Part shown: piece after piece, positions 45,619 through 54,581 of the stretch
Position numbering within the stretch: the stretch's first letter is position 1
How the letters are laid out: each line of letters starts with the position of its first letter
Source: Roseiarcus sp963696665
Lineage (GTDB): Bacteria; Pseudomonadota; Alphaproteobacteria; Rhizobiales; Beijerinckiaceae
Direction: 5' to 3'
Length of the DNA: 64,000 nt
Assembly: GCA_963696665.1 (NCBI GenBank)
Contig: CAVOLE010000028.1
Location: forward strand, 186,001 to 250,000
Made by a program: the position numbers and the translations under genes
Notes under the pieces: generated by a model
Database searches by the model: none
What the model was told of the DNA's origin: nothing
The model's input: only the letters and a program-made list of their open reading frames with translations

Positions 45619-46632
45619 TCAGATGAGCTTCGCCATCGCGACCGCGGTGTCGGCCATCCGATTGGAGAAGCCCCATTCGTTGTCGTACCAGGAGAGAACG
45701 CGAACGAAGTTGCCGTCGATGACCTTGGTCTGGTCGAGATGGAAGATCGAAGAGCGATCGTCGTGGTTGAAATCGCTCGAGACGTTGGGCTCATCGGTAT
45801 AGCCGAGGATGCCCTTGAGCGAGCCGTTGCCGTCCGCCGCCGCCTTGATTGCGTTGTTGATCTCGTCCTTGTTGGTGTCGCGCTTGGCGACGAACTTGAG
45901 GTCGACGACCGAGACGTTAGGCGTCGGCACCCGGATCGACGAACCGTCGAGCTTGCCCTTGAGTTCGGGCAGCACGAGGCCGACCGCTTTCGCCGCGCCG
46001 GTGGTCGTCGGGATCATCGACAAAGCTGCGCCACGGGCCCGGTAGAGATCCTTGTGCAGCGTGTCGAGCGTCGGCTGATCGCCGGTATAGGAATGGATGG
46101 TCGTCATGAACCCGTGCTCGATGCCGATGGCGTCGTTGAGCACTTTCGCGACCGGCGCCAGGCAATTGGTCGTGCACGAAGCGTTGGAAACGACAAGGTC
46201 ATCCTTGGTCAGCTTGTCGTCGTTGACGCCATAGACGACCGTCAAGTCAGCCCCCTCCGCGGGCGCCGAAATGAGGACGCGCTTGGCGCCTGCCTTAAGG
46301 TGGGCCGCCGCCTTCTCGCGAGCGGTGAAGATGCCGGTGCATTCGAGGGCGACATCGACGCCGAGCGCCTTGTGCGGCAGCTCGGCCGGGTCCCTGATCG
46401 CGGTGACCTTGATCTTATGGCCGTCGACCACGATCGTGTCGCCCTCGACGCCGACCTTGTGGGGAAAGCGCCCATGGACGCTGTCGTAGCGCAAGAGATG
46501 CGCATTGGTCTCCACCGGGCCCAGATCGTTGATGGCGACGACCTCAATATCCTTGCGGCCGAACTCCAGAATCCCGCGCAGCACGAGCCGCCCAATCCGG
46601 CCGAAGCCGTTGATCGCTACCTTGGCAACCAT
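45619..46632 (-). CDS. gap: glyceraldehyde-3-phosphate dehydrogenase, type I
   Basis: A 337-residue dehydrogenase forming 1,3-bisphosphoglycerate. The NAD loop is AINGFGRIGRLVLR (residues 6-19), the nucleophile is Cys153 in SNASCTTNCLAP, and IPTTTGAAKAVG, STFS-type VPTPNVSVVDL and SWYDNEWGFSNR segments are intact. Asp36 in AINDLGPVE indicates NAD+ rather than NADP+ preference. It is next to pgk and, beyond a methyltransferase gene, transketolase. Confidence 0.97.
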   Translation of the reverse strand: MVAKVAINGFGRIGRLVLRGILEFGRKDIEVVAINDLGPVETNAHLLRYDSVHGRFPHKVGVEGDTIVVDGHKIKVTAIRDPAELPHKALGVDVALECTGIFTAREKAAAHLKAGAKRVLISAPAEGADLTVVYGVNDDKLTKDDLVVSNASCTTNCLAPVAKVLNDAIGIEHGFMTTIHSYTGDQPTLDTLHKDLYRARGAALSMIPTTTGAAKAVGLVLPELKGKLDGSSIRVPTPNVSVVDLKFVAKRDTNKDEINNAIKAAADGNGSLKGILGYTDEPNVSSDFNHDDRSSIFHLDQTKVIDGNFVRVLSWYDNEWGFSNRMADTAVAMAKLI

Positions 46633-46829
46633 CTCAAATCGCTCCTTCTGCGCCGGGCGCCACCTCAATGGGCCCGCCGACGCCTCGCACATCAAACCGC
46701 TGAAACCGCGGTTATTGTCCGTTTCGCCGTCCGAAGTCTACAGGCTCGCAGGAAAATGCGACATTTCATTTGACTTGCCGCAAAAATGCGCAACCCTCTT
46801 TCAAGCCGGAGCGCAACCCTGCCGCAAGC

Positions 46830-47645
46830 TTAGGCCGTTCCCCAAACCTGGACCATGCGTGGGTAAGCAGCCAGTGTCGAGGGATCGTCGGCGAAAGCAT
46901 TTAATCGCGAAACGAGCGTGTCGATCTCCTCCTCTTCAACGAGCCCGTACTTGAGGAGGGTCGAGCCAATCATTTGCATCGTCACGGCGGTCATGCGTTT
47001 GTGCGGCCCGGACGCATAAACCGGCTGAAAGACCCTCCACTGCGCTCCGTGCAAGCCGGCCGCAAGCGCGATTGCCGGCAATCCGCGCCCCAGATTGGCG
47101 TCCGCCCCGCCGCGGCGCACCGCTTCGGTGTAAAGCGCCTGGTACCGATCCTGCGCAGGCTCGGGCGGGTGGCAGAAGGCGCCAGACATATCGATGTCCT
47201 CGACCGCCATTGTTCCGCCCGGCGCTAGAAGCGCTTTGAGGCGCGCGAACACCCGGTCGGGCTCTCTGACGTGCGACAAGAGGTAGCGCGCGTGGATGAA
47301 GGAGAACGGGCCGCCCTCGAAAGTCGTGGCGTCAGCCGTCACAAACTCGACATTGTCGACCCCGGCCTCCTTCGCGTCCGCGCGCGCGAGATCAATGACG
47401 AAGGGATCGAAGTCGATGGCGGTGACGTGACCCGTCGGTCCGACGGCGCGCGCCATGTCGAGCGCGACATGCCCACCCCCGGACCCAGCGTCCAGGCATC
47501 GATCGCCGCTTTTGAGCCCCGCACTTTCGAGGAGCTCCAGCGTTGTCGCCTGCATGGCGTCCGAAAGCAGGTCGAGTCGCTCTTTGCCCTCTTTCCCGCC
47601 TGCAATCGCATAAGCGCCCACCAACGTTTTGCCGCGAGCGATCAT
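46830..47645 (-). CDS. class I SAM-dependent methyltransferase
   Basis: A 271-residue methyltransferase with motif I CLDAGSGGGHVALDMARAVG (about residues 50-69), VTAIDFDPFVIDLAR and FVTADATTFEGGPFSFIHARYLLSHV, typical of Methyltransf_25/31 enzymes acting on small molecules. The C-terminal half has AVEDIDMSGAFCHPPE and a helical ending. It is inserted between gap and transketolase, genes often adjacent in relatives, and its connection to them is unclear. Substrate unknown. Confidence 0.85.
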   Translation of the reverse strand: MIARGKTLVGAYAIAGGKEGKERLDLLSDAMQATTLELLESAGLKSGDRCLDAGSGGGHVALDMARAVGPTGHVTAIDFDPFVIDLARADAKEAGVDNVEFVTADATTFEGGPFSFIHARYLLSHVREPDRVFARLKALLAPGGTMAVEDIDMSGAFCHPPEPAQDRYQALYTEAVRRGGADANLGRGLPAIALAAGLHGAQWRVFQPVYASGPHKRMTAVTMQMIGSTLLKYGLVEEEEIDTLVSRLNAFADDPSTLAAYPRMVQVWGTA

Positions 47646-47717
47646 CTCTGTGAACCACCTTGGGAAGCGCAGGAGCGCCGCCGGTCCGAGCGGAAAGAGC
47701 CTCGAATCTGCCCCGTG

Positions 47718-49737
47718 TCAGGAGCGAAGACTGCCGAGCGCCGCCTCGACCACCGCTTCGGGCGTGATGCCGAAATGCTGGTAGACGGCCTTATAGGGCC
47801 CGCTTTCGCCGAAGCTCTTCATGCCGATGAAGGGCCCATCGCCAATGATCGCGTCCCATCCGAACCGCACCGCCGCCTCGACGCCGACCTTGACTTTGGC
47901 GGAGCCGATGACCGAGCGGCGATAGTCCTCCGGCTGCTCGAAGAAAGCCGGGAAGCAGGGCATCGATACGACCCGGGCGGCGACGCCCTTTGCCTTCAAT
48001 TGCGCCTGCGCGGCGACCGCGAGCGAAACCTCGGAGCCGGACGCGAAGATCGACACTTCCGCCTGCCCCGAGGCCGGAGAAATCTCGTAGCCGCCCCGCG
48101 CGCACAAGATTCTCCGATACATGCGTCGTGCGTAGCGCCGGCAAGCCCTGCCGCGTCAGCGCCAGGATCGACGGCGAGTGCTCGCGCTCGAGCGCCGCCT
48201 GCCAGCATTCGACCGTCTCGACGCTGTCGGCGGGGCGCCAGATGTAGAAATTCGGCATCGCCCGCATCGCGGCCAGATGCTCGACCGGTTGATGGGTCGG
48301 GCCATCCTCGCCAAGGCCGATCGAGTCGTGAGTGAACACATTCACGACCCTGATCCCCATCAGGGCCGAGAGCCGCAGCGAGGGGCGGCAATAATCGGTG
48401 AAGCAGAAGAACGAGGCTCCCGATGGGATGAAGCCGCCGTGCAGGGCGATGCCGTTGCACGCCGCGATCATGCCGTGCTCGCGGATGCCCCAATGGATGT
48501 AGCGGCCGGAGAAGTCGTCCGCCGTGATTTCCTTCTCGTCCGAGAACTTCGTGTTGTTCGACGGCGTGAGGTCGGCCGAGCCGGTGATGAGCTCGGGCAC
48601 GGCGGCGCCGATGACATCGAGCGCCGCCTGGCCAGCCTTGCGGGTGGCGACCTCCGGCTTTTCATTGACAAGCTTCTGCTTGTACGCATCGATGACCTTG
48701 TCGAGATCCGGCGGCAGGTCGCCGCGGAGCCGTCGCTCGAATTCGGCGCGCTCCTTCGGGTCAAGCGCCTCGAGCGCGCTGTTCCACGCGTCGCGTTGCG
48801 TCGTGCAGCGCGTTCCCGCCTTGCGCCAGACGGCGAGAATGTCGTCGGGGATGACGAACGGCTCGTAGGGCCAGTTCAGGTTCTTGCGCGCGCCGGCGAC
48901 CTCGGACGCCCCCTGCGCATCACTGTGCGCCTTCTGGGTTCCCGCATGCGTTGGCAGGCCGAAGCCGATCGTCGTCTTGCAGGCGATCATCGTCGGTTTG
49001 TCGGAATTCTGCGCGGCGTGGATGGCGTCGAGGATAGCCTTCGGATCGTGCCCGTCAATGTGGGTTGAATTCCAGCCCGCCGACTGGAAGCGGGCGACCT
49101 GGTCGATGTTGTCGGCGAGGATGGGGATATGCCCGTCGATCGAAATCCCGTTGTTGTCCCAGAAAACGATCAGTTTCTTGAGCTTGAGGTGGCCGGCGAT
49201 GCCGATCGCTTCCTGGCTCACGCCTTCCATCAAGTCGCCGTCTGAGGCGATGACGTAAGTGTGGTGATCGACGATGCCCGGAAAGCGCGCGGCCAGCATG
49301 CGCTCCGCGATCGCCATGCCGACCGAGGTCGCAATCCCCTGCCCCAGGGGGCCCGTTGTCGTCTCCACGCCCGGAGCGCACCAATATTCGGGGTGCCCCG
49401 GCGTCCTCGAGCCGACTTGGCGGAACTGTTTGAGGTCTTCGATCCCCAGTCCTTTGGCGCCGCCGACGCCGGTCAGATAGAGCAACGCGTACAAGAGCAT
49501 GCAGCCGTGGCCGCCGGAGAGCACGAACCTGTCGCGATCGGGCCAATGGGGATCGGACGCATCGAATTTGAGCACGTCGCGCCAGAGAACCGTGGCGATG
49601 TCGGCGCACCCCATCGGCAGGCCGGGGTGGCCGCTCTTGGCCTTCTCGACCGCGTCGAGGGCGAGAAAGCGGATCGCATTGGCCATCGCGTCGTGAGATA
49701 CGCTCGTCGCACCAGCGGACACGGTCGTTGTCGCCAT
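47718..49737 (-). CDS. tkt: transketolase; one frame break
   Basis: Thiamine-diphosphate enzyme moving two-carbon units in the pentose-phosphate or Calvin pathway. It has MANAIRFLALDAVEKAKSGH, GHPGLPMGCADIATVLW, the ThDP motif SDGDLMEGVSQEAI with FWDNNGIS, THDSIGLGEDGPTHQPVEHL and the C-terminal FASGSEVSLAVAA. One extra base near 48105 (SENL-CARGGYEI) splits off the last 130 residues; correcting it gives 672 residues. The ATG at MATTTVSAG has GAGGAG upstream. It heads the tkt-gap-pgk group and is divergent from the DUF4164 and zapA genes. Confidence 0.95.
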
Positions 49738-49909
49738 CGGGGTCTCCTCAAACAATAGGGCGCCGGCAATTCGAAGTTCCGATCTCGGGCAGTGATTTGA
49801 TCCCCGCGCGGAACGGGCGGGCCAATTAGGGGCGGTCGAAGGAACCTGTCAATTGCGGCTGCGCGCTCGTTGACCTTTCGTTCAAGCATCGCGTAAACAA
49901 AACCCCGCA

Positions 49910-50215
49910 ATGGATGGAATCAACACCTCCATGGATTCGCTTGACGCCTCGCTGAAACGACTGGCTTCCGCGGTCGAAGCGCTGGAGTGGGCGACCGAGG
50001 TCCGCCTGCGTCACGACGAAGCGCGCGCCACCACGCAAGAAGAGTTCGCGCTGATGCAAGACGATCGCTCACGGCTCGCGGTCGAACTCGACGCCGCCGT
50101 CGACCGCTCGCGAGCCTTGGAATCCGCCAACGCCGAGGCCGCCAAGCGGCTTGCCCGCGCGGCGCAAACGATCGAACGCGTGCTCGGTCGGCCGCCTTCG
50201 GACTCGGACCCTTAA
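49910..50215 (+). CDS. DUF4164 coiled-coil protein
   Basis: A 101-residue, almost wholly alpha-helical and charged protein. From DSLDASLKRLASAVEALEWA to ANAEAAKRLARAAQTIERVLG it follows heptad spacing over nearly its full length. It matches DUF4164, which in Hyphomicrobiales is found next to zapA. It starts 172 bases from the divergent tkt start. It probably acts with ZapA at the divisome or in envelope organisation, but this rests on gene neighbourhood only. Confidence 0.8.
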   Translation: MDGINTSMDSLDASLKRLASAVEALEWATEVRLRHDEARATTQEEFALMQDDRSRLAVELDAAVDRSRALESANAEAAKRLARAAQTIERVLGRPPSDSDP

Positions 50216-50248
50216 AGAGCCCGTCGGCCCATGGAAAAAGCCCGCGCC

Positions 50249-50584
50249 ATGTCACAGGTTTCGGTCACCATCGATGGGCGCAAATATCGCCTGGCTTGCA
50301 ATGAAGGCGAGGAAGCCCGGCTTGAGTCGCTCGCGGGCTTGATCGATGAAAAGATCGGCGAAATGCGCTCCTCGTTCGGGGAGATCGGCGACCAGCGTCT
50401 CGTCATCATGGCCGCGTTGACGATCGCCGACAGTCTGACCGAGGCCCGCGAAGCCGCCGAGGCTGAGCGCAATCGCTCCGAAGCCGCCGAGCGGCGCGCC
50501 AAAGCCCTGGCTTCCCGTCTCGACGAACTGGGCTCGAGGCTCGAATCCGTCGTCGCGCGTTTGGCGGGCGAAGCCGAGGCTTGA
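50249..50584 (+). CDS. zapA: cell-division protein ZapA
   Basis: A 111-residue ZapA that crosslinks FtsZ filaments. The N-terminal globular part reads SQVSVTIDGRKYRLACNEGEE, followed by RLESLAGLIDEKIGEMR and a long C-terminal coiled coil rich in Ala/Glu/Arg. An upstream ATG six codons earlier is in frame; MSQVSVTI matches the usual N terminus. It follows the DUF4164 gene by 33 bases. The usual downstream 6S RNA and fau genes of alphaproteobacteria are not seen here; a palindromic element follows instead. Confidence 0.9.
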   Translation: MSQVSVTIDGRKYRLACNEGEEARLESLAGLIDEKIGEMRSSFGEIGDQRLVIMAALTIADSLTEAREAAEAERNRSEAAERRAKALASRLDELGSRLESVVARLAGEAEA

Positions 50585-50657
50585 TCCTTAGCGCTTATCG
50601 CCGGCCCCGCTTGGATGGAACTCCCAAGCTGTTCGATCGTCGCGGCCAAGCCGCCGC

Positions 50658-50779
50658 CCTCGTGCCTCAAGGGCGAGGCGGAGCCTCGCGTCTCGAAGGA
50701 TGGTCCGGAGGGCCCGCCGGCTCGGCGTGTGCTGAAGCGTCCTTCGAGAAGCGCTTCCAGCGCTCCTTGAGGCACGAGG
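50658..50779. repeat. 122-bp MITE/REP-like element with 15-bp perfect terminal inverted repeats
   Basis: The arms CCTCGTGCCTCAAGG and CCTTGAGGCACGAGG are perfect complements. Inside is a second imperfect pair (CTCGAAGGA / TCCTTCGAGA) around a GC-rich centre. There is no coding capacity. It occupies the gap between zapA and the MarR gene. The symmetry and size suit a non-autonomous mobile or REP-type element. Confidence 0.75.
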
Positions 50780-50822
50780 TGGTTGCGAATCGCAGCCCTC
50801 GCTTGCTCCTCGTGCGCGACAT

Positions 50823-50834
50823 GGGTATATACCC
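50823..50834. promoter_or_regulatory. candidate MarR operator 1: GGGTATATACCC
   Basis: A perfect 12-bp palindrome just before the marR start. The same GGGT-N4-ACCC core occurs before the adjacent MFS gene (51254-51267). One copy before each member of a regulator/transporter pair is the usual layout for a MarR repressor controlling itself and its pump. Confidence 0.6.
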
Positions 50835-50838
50835 GCGA

Positions 50839-51237
50839 ATGGAGACGACTTGCTACTGCGTCGCGGTTCGGACCGCTGCGCGAAGGACGACCGCGCTCTA
50901 TGACGCGCTGCTTGAGCCCGCGGGCGTCACGCTCGCGCAGTTCAGTCTTTTGAGAAAAGTCGAGCGCGCCGGAACGGTTTCGCTCACCAAACTCGGGCAA
51001 ATGGCGGAATTGGACCGATCAACGGTCGGGCGCAACGTGAAGGCGCTCGAGGCGCTTCGACTGGTGCGCTTGGGCCCGGCGCGCGACCAGCGCGAAGCGG
51101 CGGTGCGGCTGACGCCTGCCGGAAAAGACGCGCTGCGACGCGCCGCCCCCTTATGGGAGGAGGCCCAGCGGCGGGTCGAGGCCGCATTGGGCTCCAGCGG
51201 AGCGGCGCAGCTGCAGACCCTCGCGCGCCATCTTTGA
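50839..51237 (+). CDS. MarR-family transcriptional regulator
   Basis: A 132-residue winged-helix protein: METTCYCVAVRTAARRTTAL leads into the dimerisation helix, then VTLAQFSLLRKVERAG, the recognition region LTKLGQMAELDRSTVGRNVK and the wing LGPARDQREAAVRLT. The Cys pair near the N terminus (CYC) is characteristic of a subgroup that may sense oxidants or electrophiles, though this is not shown. A slightly earlier ATG (50821) would overlap the operator-like palindrome, so the later start is preferred. The MFS transporter gene follows 46 bases downstream. Confidence 0.85.
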   Translation: METTCYCVAVRTAARRTTALYDALLEPAGVTLAQFSLLRKVERAGTVSLTKLGQMAELDRSTVGRNVKALEALRLVRLGPARDQREAAVRLTPAGKDALRRAAPLWEEAQRRVEAALGSSGAAQLQTLARHL

Positions 51238-51253
51238 TTTTTTGGCGAATATG

Positions 51254-51267
51254 CGGGTGGATACCCG
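51254..51267. promoter_or_regulatory. candidate MarR operator 2: CGGGTGGATACCCG
   Basis: A 14-bp palindrome with GGGT-N4-ACCC core between marR and the MFS gene, ending 16 bases before the MFS start codon. It matches the core of operator 1; in each site the second half of the spacer is AT before ACCC. Confidence 0.55.
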
Positions 51268-51283
51268 TCACCTGGAGCTGAAG

Positions 51284-52636
51284 ATGACGATATCGGGCCC
51301 CGCTGTTGAGACCGATGCTCAGCCGCAAAAGAGACCCGCGACCCTCTCGCTGTCCAACAGGCTCGCCGCGGCGATGGCGAAGCGCGGCGTCTATTACGGC
51401 TGGTTCGTCGCCGGGGCCACGTTCCTTGTCATGCTGGCGACTGCGGGCGCCATGGGCGCGCCGGGCGTCATCATCCAGCCGCTCGAAAAGGAATTCGGCT
51501 GGAGCACGGAGGAGATTTCGGTCGCGCTCGCGGTGCGGCTCGCCCTGTTCGGGCTGATCGGGCCCTTCGCCGCCGCCCTCATCAACCGCTTCGGCGTGCG
51601 GCCGGTCGTCGTGTCGGCGATCGCGCTGATCGTCTCAGGGATTCTCGGCTCGATGGCGATGACCGAGGTCTGGCAGCTCATCGCGCTCTGGGGCGTTGTT
51701 GTCGGAATCGGCACCGGCATGGTCGCGCTGGTGCTGGGAGCGACCATCGCGGCGCGCTGGTTCGTCCACCGGCGCGGCCTCGTTGTCGGCATGCTGACGG
51801 CGAGCAACGCCACCGGGCAATTGATTTTTCTGCCGCTCATCGCCAAGCTGACGGAAGCCTACGGCTGGCGCAACGCGCTCGCCTTCGTCGTCGCCATGCT
51901 GTTCGTCGCCGGCGCCGTGGCGCTCATGCTATTGCGCGACCGCCCGGCGGACATCGGGCTCGCTCCGTTCGGAGAGCGGGCCATCCAGCCCGCGCCGAAG
52001 CAGGATCTCAGGCTCACCGCGATGATGGCGTCGCCGCTCAGCGCGCTCTATGCGGTCCGCGCGAGCCGCACTTTCTGGGTGCTGTTCGCGACCTTTTTCG
52101 TCTGTGGCCTCTCGACCAACGGCCTCATCCAGACGCACTGGGTCTCGCTTTGCGGCGACTATGGCATCCAGCCGGTCGCGGCGGCGAGCGCGCTCGCGGT
52201 GATCGGCGCTTTCGACTTCGTCGGCACGATCCTTTCCGGCTGGCTGTCGGACCGCTACGACAACCGGTGGCTTCTGTTCATGTATTACGGGCTGCGCGGC
52301 CTTTCGCTGATCGCTTTGCCGTTCACCGACTTCTCGGTCGTCGGGCTCTCGGCCTTTGCGGTCTTCTACGGTCTCGATTGGGTCGCGACCGTGCCGCCGA
52401 CCGTCCGCCTGACCGCCGAGCGGTTCGGCGCGGAAAGGGCGAACCTGACCTTCGGCTGGATTTTCACCGCCCACCAGCTCGGCGCGGCGACAGCGGCCTT
52501 CGGCGCCGGGCTCGCGCGCAGCGATTTCGCCACCTACCTGCCGGCGCTCTATGTCGCCGGCGTCGCCTGCGTGGTCGCGGCCGCTCTCGTGCTGACGATC
52601 GGCCGCCGCCGCAAGGAGGCGCTGGCGACGGCTTGA
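51284..52636 (+). CDS. MFS transporter (oxalate/formate-antiporter/MCT-like)
   Basis: A 450-residue transporter with 12 predicted helices. It has YYGWFVAGATFLVMLATAGAM in helix 1, FGWSTEEISVALAVR, AALINRFGVRPVVV between helices 2 and 3, GATIAARWFVHRRGLVVGML, and GWLSDRYDNRWLL in the second half. This is the pattern of the monocarboxylate/oxalate-formate branch of MFS. The ATG with GGAG eight bases upstream was chosen over an earlier one that overlaps the operator. With the MarR gene it forms a regulated uptake or export unit; the cargo is unknown. Confidence 0.87.
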   Translation: MTISGPAVETDAQPQKRPATLSLSNRLAAAMAKRGVYYGWFVAGATFLVMLATAGAMGAPGVIIQPLEKEFGWSTEEISVALAVRLALFGLIGPFAAALINRFGVRPVVVSAIALIVSGILGSMAMTEVWQLIALWGVVVGIGTGMVALVLGATIAARWFVHRRGLVVGMLTASNATGQLIFLPLIAKLTEAYGWRNALAFVVAMLFVAGAVALMLLRDRPADIGLAPFGERAIQPAPKQDLRLTAMMASPLSALYAVRASRTFWVLFATFFVCGLSTNGLIQTHWVSLCGDYGIQPVAAASALAVIGAFDFVGTILSGWLSDRYDNRWLLFMYYGLRGLSLIALPFTDFSVVGLSAFAVFYGLDWVATVPPTVRLTAERFGAERANLTFGWIFTAHQLGAATAAFGAGLARSDFATYLPALYVAGVACVVAAALVLTIGRRRKEALATA

Positions 52637-52644
52637 GTGCGGCC

Positions 52645-52771
52645 GTCGTCATTGCGAGGAGCCATAGGGCGTCGAGAGACGCCCGTCCTTCGACGGGCTA
52701 TGGCGACGAAGCAATCCAGAGGCCGAAGGGCGTCCTACGCTTGCCTGGATCGCTTCGCTCGCGATGACGAC
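52645..52771. repeat. 127-bp composite palindromic element
   Basis: The outer arms GTCGTCATTGCGAG and CTCGCGATGACGAC are complementary with one mismatch. Nested inside are GCCATAG...CTATGGC enclosing two small hairpins (GGCGTC-GAGA-GACGCC and CGTC-CTTC-GACG), and GAAGCAATCCAG...CTGGATCGCTTC. Its 34-bp core is identical to 44218-44251. It sits between the convergent MFS and leuA stop codons. A dispersed extragenic repeat of this kind is common in Hyphomicrobiales. Confidence 0.85.
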
Positions 52772-52797
52772 CCGGTTTGAGCGGAGCGCTTCTCCGA

Positions 52798-54483
52798 CTA
52801 AACCGCCCTGCCCTCCCGCCGCATCAGCCTGAGCACCGCGACGAGCGTCGCCTTGAGCGAAGCCATCACGATGTTGGGGTCCATGCCTACGCCGTGCAGG
52901 GCGCGGCCCTCCGCATCCTGGATCTCGACATAGCTCGCCGCCGTCGCGTTCGCGCCGCGGCCGACTGCGTGCTCGTGATAATCGATGAACGAGAACTCAA
53001 CCTTGAACGCCCTCTTCAGCGCGTCGACAAAAGCGTCGATCGGGCCATTGCCCTCGCCTTGAATCGTAAAGGTCGCGCCGTCGGCCTTGCGCAGCGTCGC
53101 GACGAGCTCGCGATTGTCCGGGCTGGTCGGAACCGTCTGCTGCTTGATGAGCGTCATCGGCGGATCATCGAGAAGAAAGGCCTGGCGGAACAAGGCCCAT
53201 AGCTCGGGCGAGGTCAGCTCCTTGCCCTCCGCATCCATGCGGTCCTGGGCGATCTTGGAAAACTCGACCTGCAGCGAGCGCGGCAGGTCGAGGCCGTAGT
53301 CGGCGCGCAGGATATAGGCCATGCCGCCTTTGCCGGACTGGCTGTTGATGCGGATCACCGCCTCGTAGTCGCGGCCGACGTCCTTGGGGTCGATCGGCAG
53401 GTAAGGCACAAGGAACAGCGGATCGTTACGCTTCTCCTGCGCCTCGAAGCCCTTCTTGATCGCGTCCTGGTGCGAGCCGGAAAAGGCCGTGTAGACCAGT
53501 TCGCCCGCATAAGGGTGGCGCTGGTGCACCGGCAGTTGCGTGCAATGCTCGGCAACGTCCCGGATCGCGTTCACGTCGCTGACGTCGAGCTCAGGATCGA
53601 CCCCTTGTGTGAACAGGTTCAACGCCATGGTGACGATGTCGACGTTGCCGGTGCGCTCGCCATTGCCGAATAGAGTTCCCTCGACCCGCTCGGCGCCCGC
53701 CATCAGCGCGAGCTCCGCCGCCGCAACCGCCGTGCCGCGATCATTGTGCGGGTGGACAGACAGGATCACGCTCGGGCGGTCGGATATGCGGCGCCCAAAC
53801 CATTCGAACTGGTCGGCGTAGGTGTTGGGCGTCGCCATCTCGACCGTGGCCGGCAGGTTGAGAATGAGCCGCTTCGACGGCGTGGGCTTGATGACGTCCT
53901 TGACCGCCTCGCAAATGTCGAGCGCGAAATCGAGCTCGGTGCCAGTAAAACTCTCCGGCGAATACTCGAACTGGAAATCCGTGCCCTGGACGGCGCCGGC
54001 AAGCGCCTTCACCTGCTTCGCCGCGTTGACCGCGATATCCGTCACGCCCTTGCGATCGGTCCTGAAGACCACGTCGCGCTGCAAAGTCGAGGTCGAATTG
54101 TAGAAGTGGACGATGACGTTCTTCGCCCCCTTCACCGCCTCGAACGTGCGCTCGATCAGCTCCGGGCGGCACTGGGTCAGCACCTGGATCGCGACACCGT
54201 CAGGAATTGCGCCGGACTCGATAATCGAGCGGACAAAGTCGAAGTCGGTCTGCGAGGCGGAGGGAAAGGCGACCTCGATCTCCTTGAACCCCATGTCGGC
54301 CAAGAGCCGGAACATACGGTTCTTGCGCTCGACGCCCATCGGCTCGATCAGCGCCTGGTTGCCGTCGCGGAGGTCGACCGAGCACCAGATCGGCGCTTTC
54401 TCGATGACCCGCGAGGGCCACTGCCGGTCTGGCAGGATAATGGGCGCGTAAGCGCGGTACTTTTGAATGGGCATCTGTGTCAT
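52798..54483 (-). CDS. leuA: 2-isopropylmalate synthase (long form, type 2)
   Basis: First committed step of leucine synthesis: condenses acetyl-CoA with 2-oxoisovalerate. The 561-residue protein has the catalytic VDLRDGNQAL (Arg39, Asp40), EIEVAFPSASQTDFD, the metal motif HPHNDRGTAVAAAELAL and GNGERTGNVDIV. A C-terminal leucine-sensing domain (about residues 440-561) ends with GVGMDPNIVMASLKA. The second type (about 560 residues, as in Corynebacterium and many alphaproteobacteria) is distinguished by the N terminus YAPIILPDRQWPSRVI. A possible leader peptide lies upstream. Confidence 0.96.
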   Translation of the reverse strand: MTQMPIQKYRAYAPIILPDRQWPSRVIEKAPIWCSVDLRDGNQALIEPMGVERKNRMFRLLADMGFKEIEVAFPSASQTDFDFVRSIIESGAIPDGVAIQVLTQCRPELIERTFEAVKGAKNVIVHFYNSTSTLQRDVVFRTDRKGVTDIAVNAAKQVKALAGAVQGTDFQFEYSPESFTGTELDFALDICEAVKDVIKPTPSKRLILNLPATVEMATPNTYADQFEWFGRRISDRPSVILSVHPHNDRGTAVAAAELALMAGAERVEGTLFGNGERTGNVDIVTMALNLFTQGVDPELDVSDVNAIRDVAEHCTQLPVHQRHPYAGELVYTAFSGSHQDAIKKGFEAQEKRNDPLFLVPYLPIDPKDVGRDYEAVIRINSQSGKGGMAYILRADYGLDLPRSLQVEFSKIAQDRMDAEGKELTSPELWALFRQAFLLDDPPMTLIKQQTVPTSPDNRELVATLRKADGATFTIQGEGNGPIDAFVDALKRAFKVEFSFIDYHEHAVGRGANATAASYVEIQDAEGRALHGVGMDPNIVMASLKATLVAVLRLMRREGRAV

Positions 54484-54581
54484 GACGAACCCTGGAAAGA
54501 CTTATGCCAGCCTGGCTGCAATCAGCCGGCCGAGCGTGCCTATGGAATGAAAGGCGGATGCGAAACTATGTCCCGACGCGT

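Noticed and set aside
43786..46773. A very long plus-strand open frame opposite pgk and gap
   Set aside because: It lies antisense to two fully conserved genes, has Arg/Asp/His-rich composition typical of the complement of high-GC coding DNA, and shows no family features.
50585..50822. 6S RNA expected downstream of zapA
   Set aside because: The stretch is filled by a palindromic element with 15-bp terminal repeats; no 6S-like open-bubble structure could be made out.
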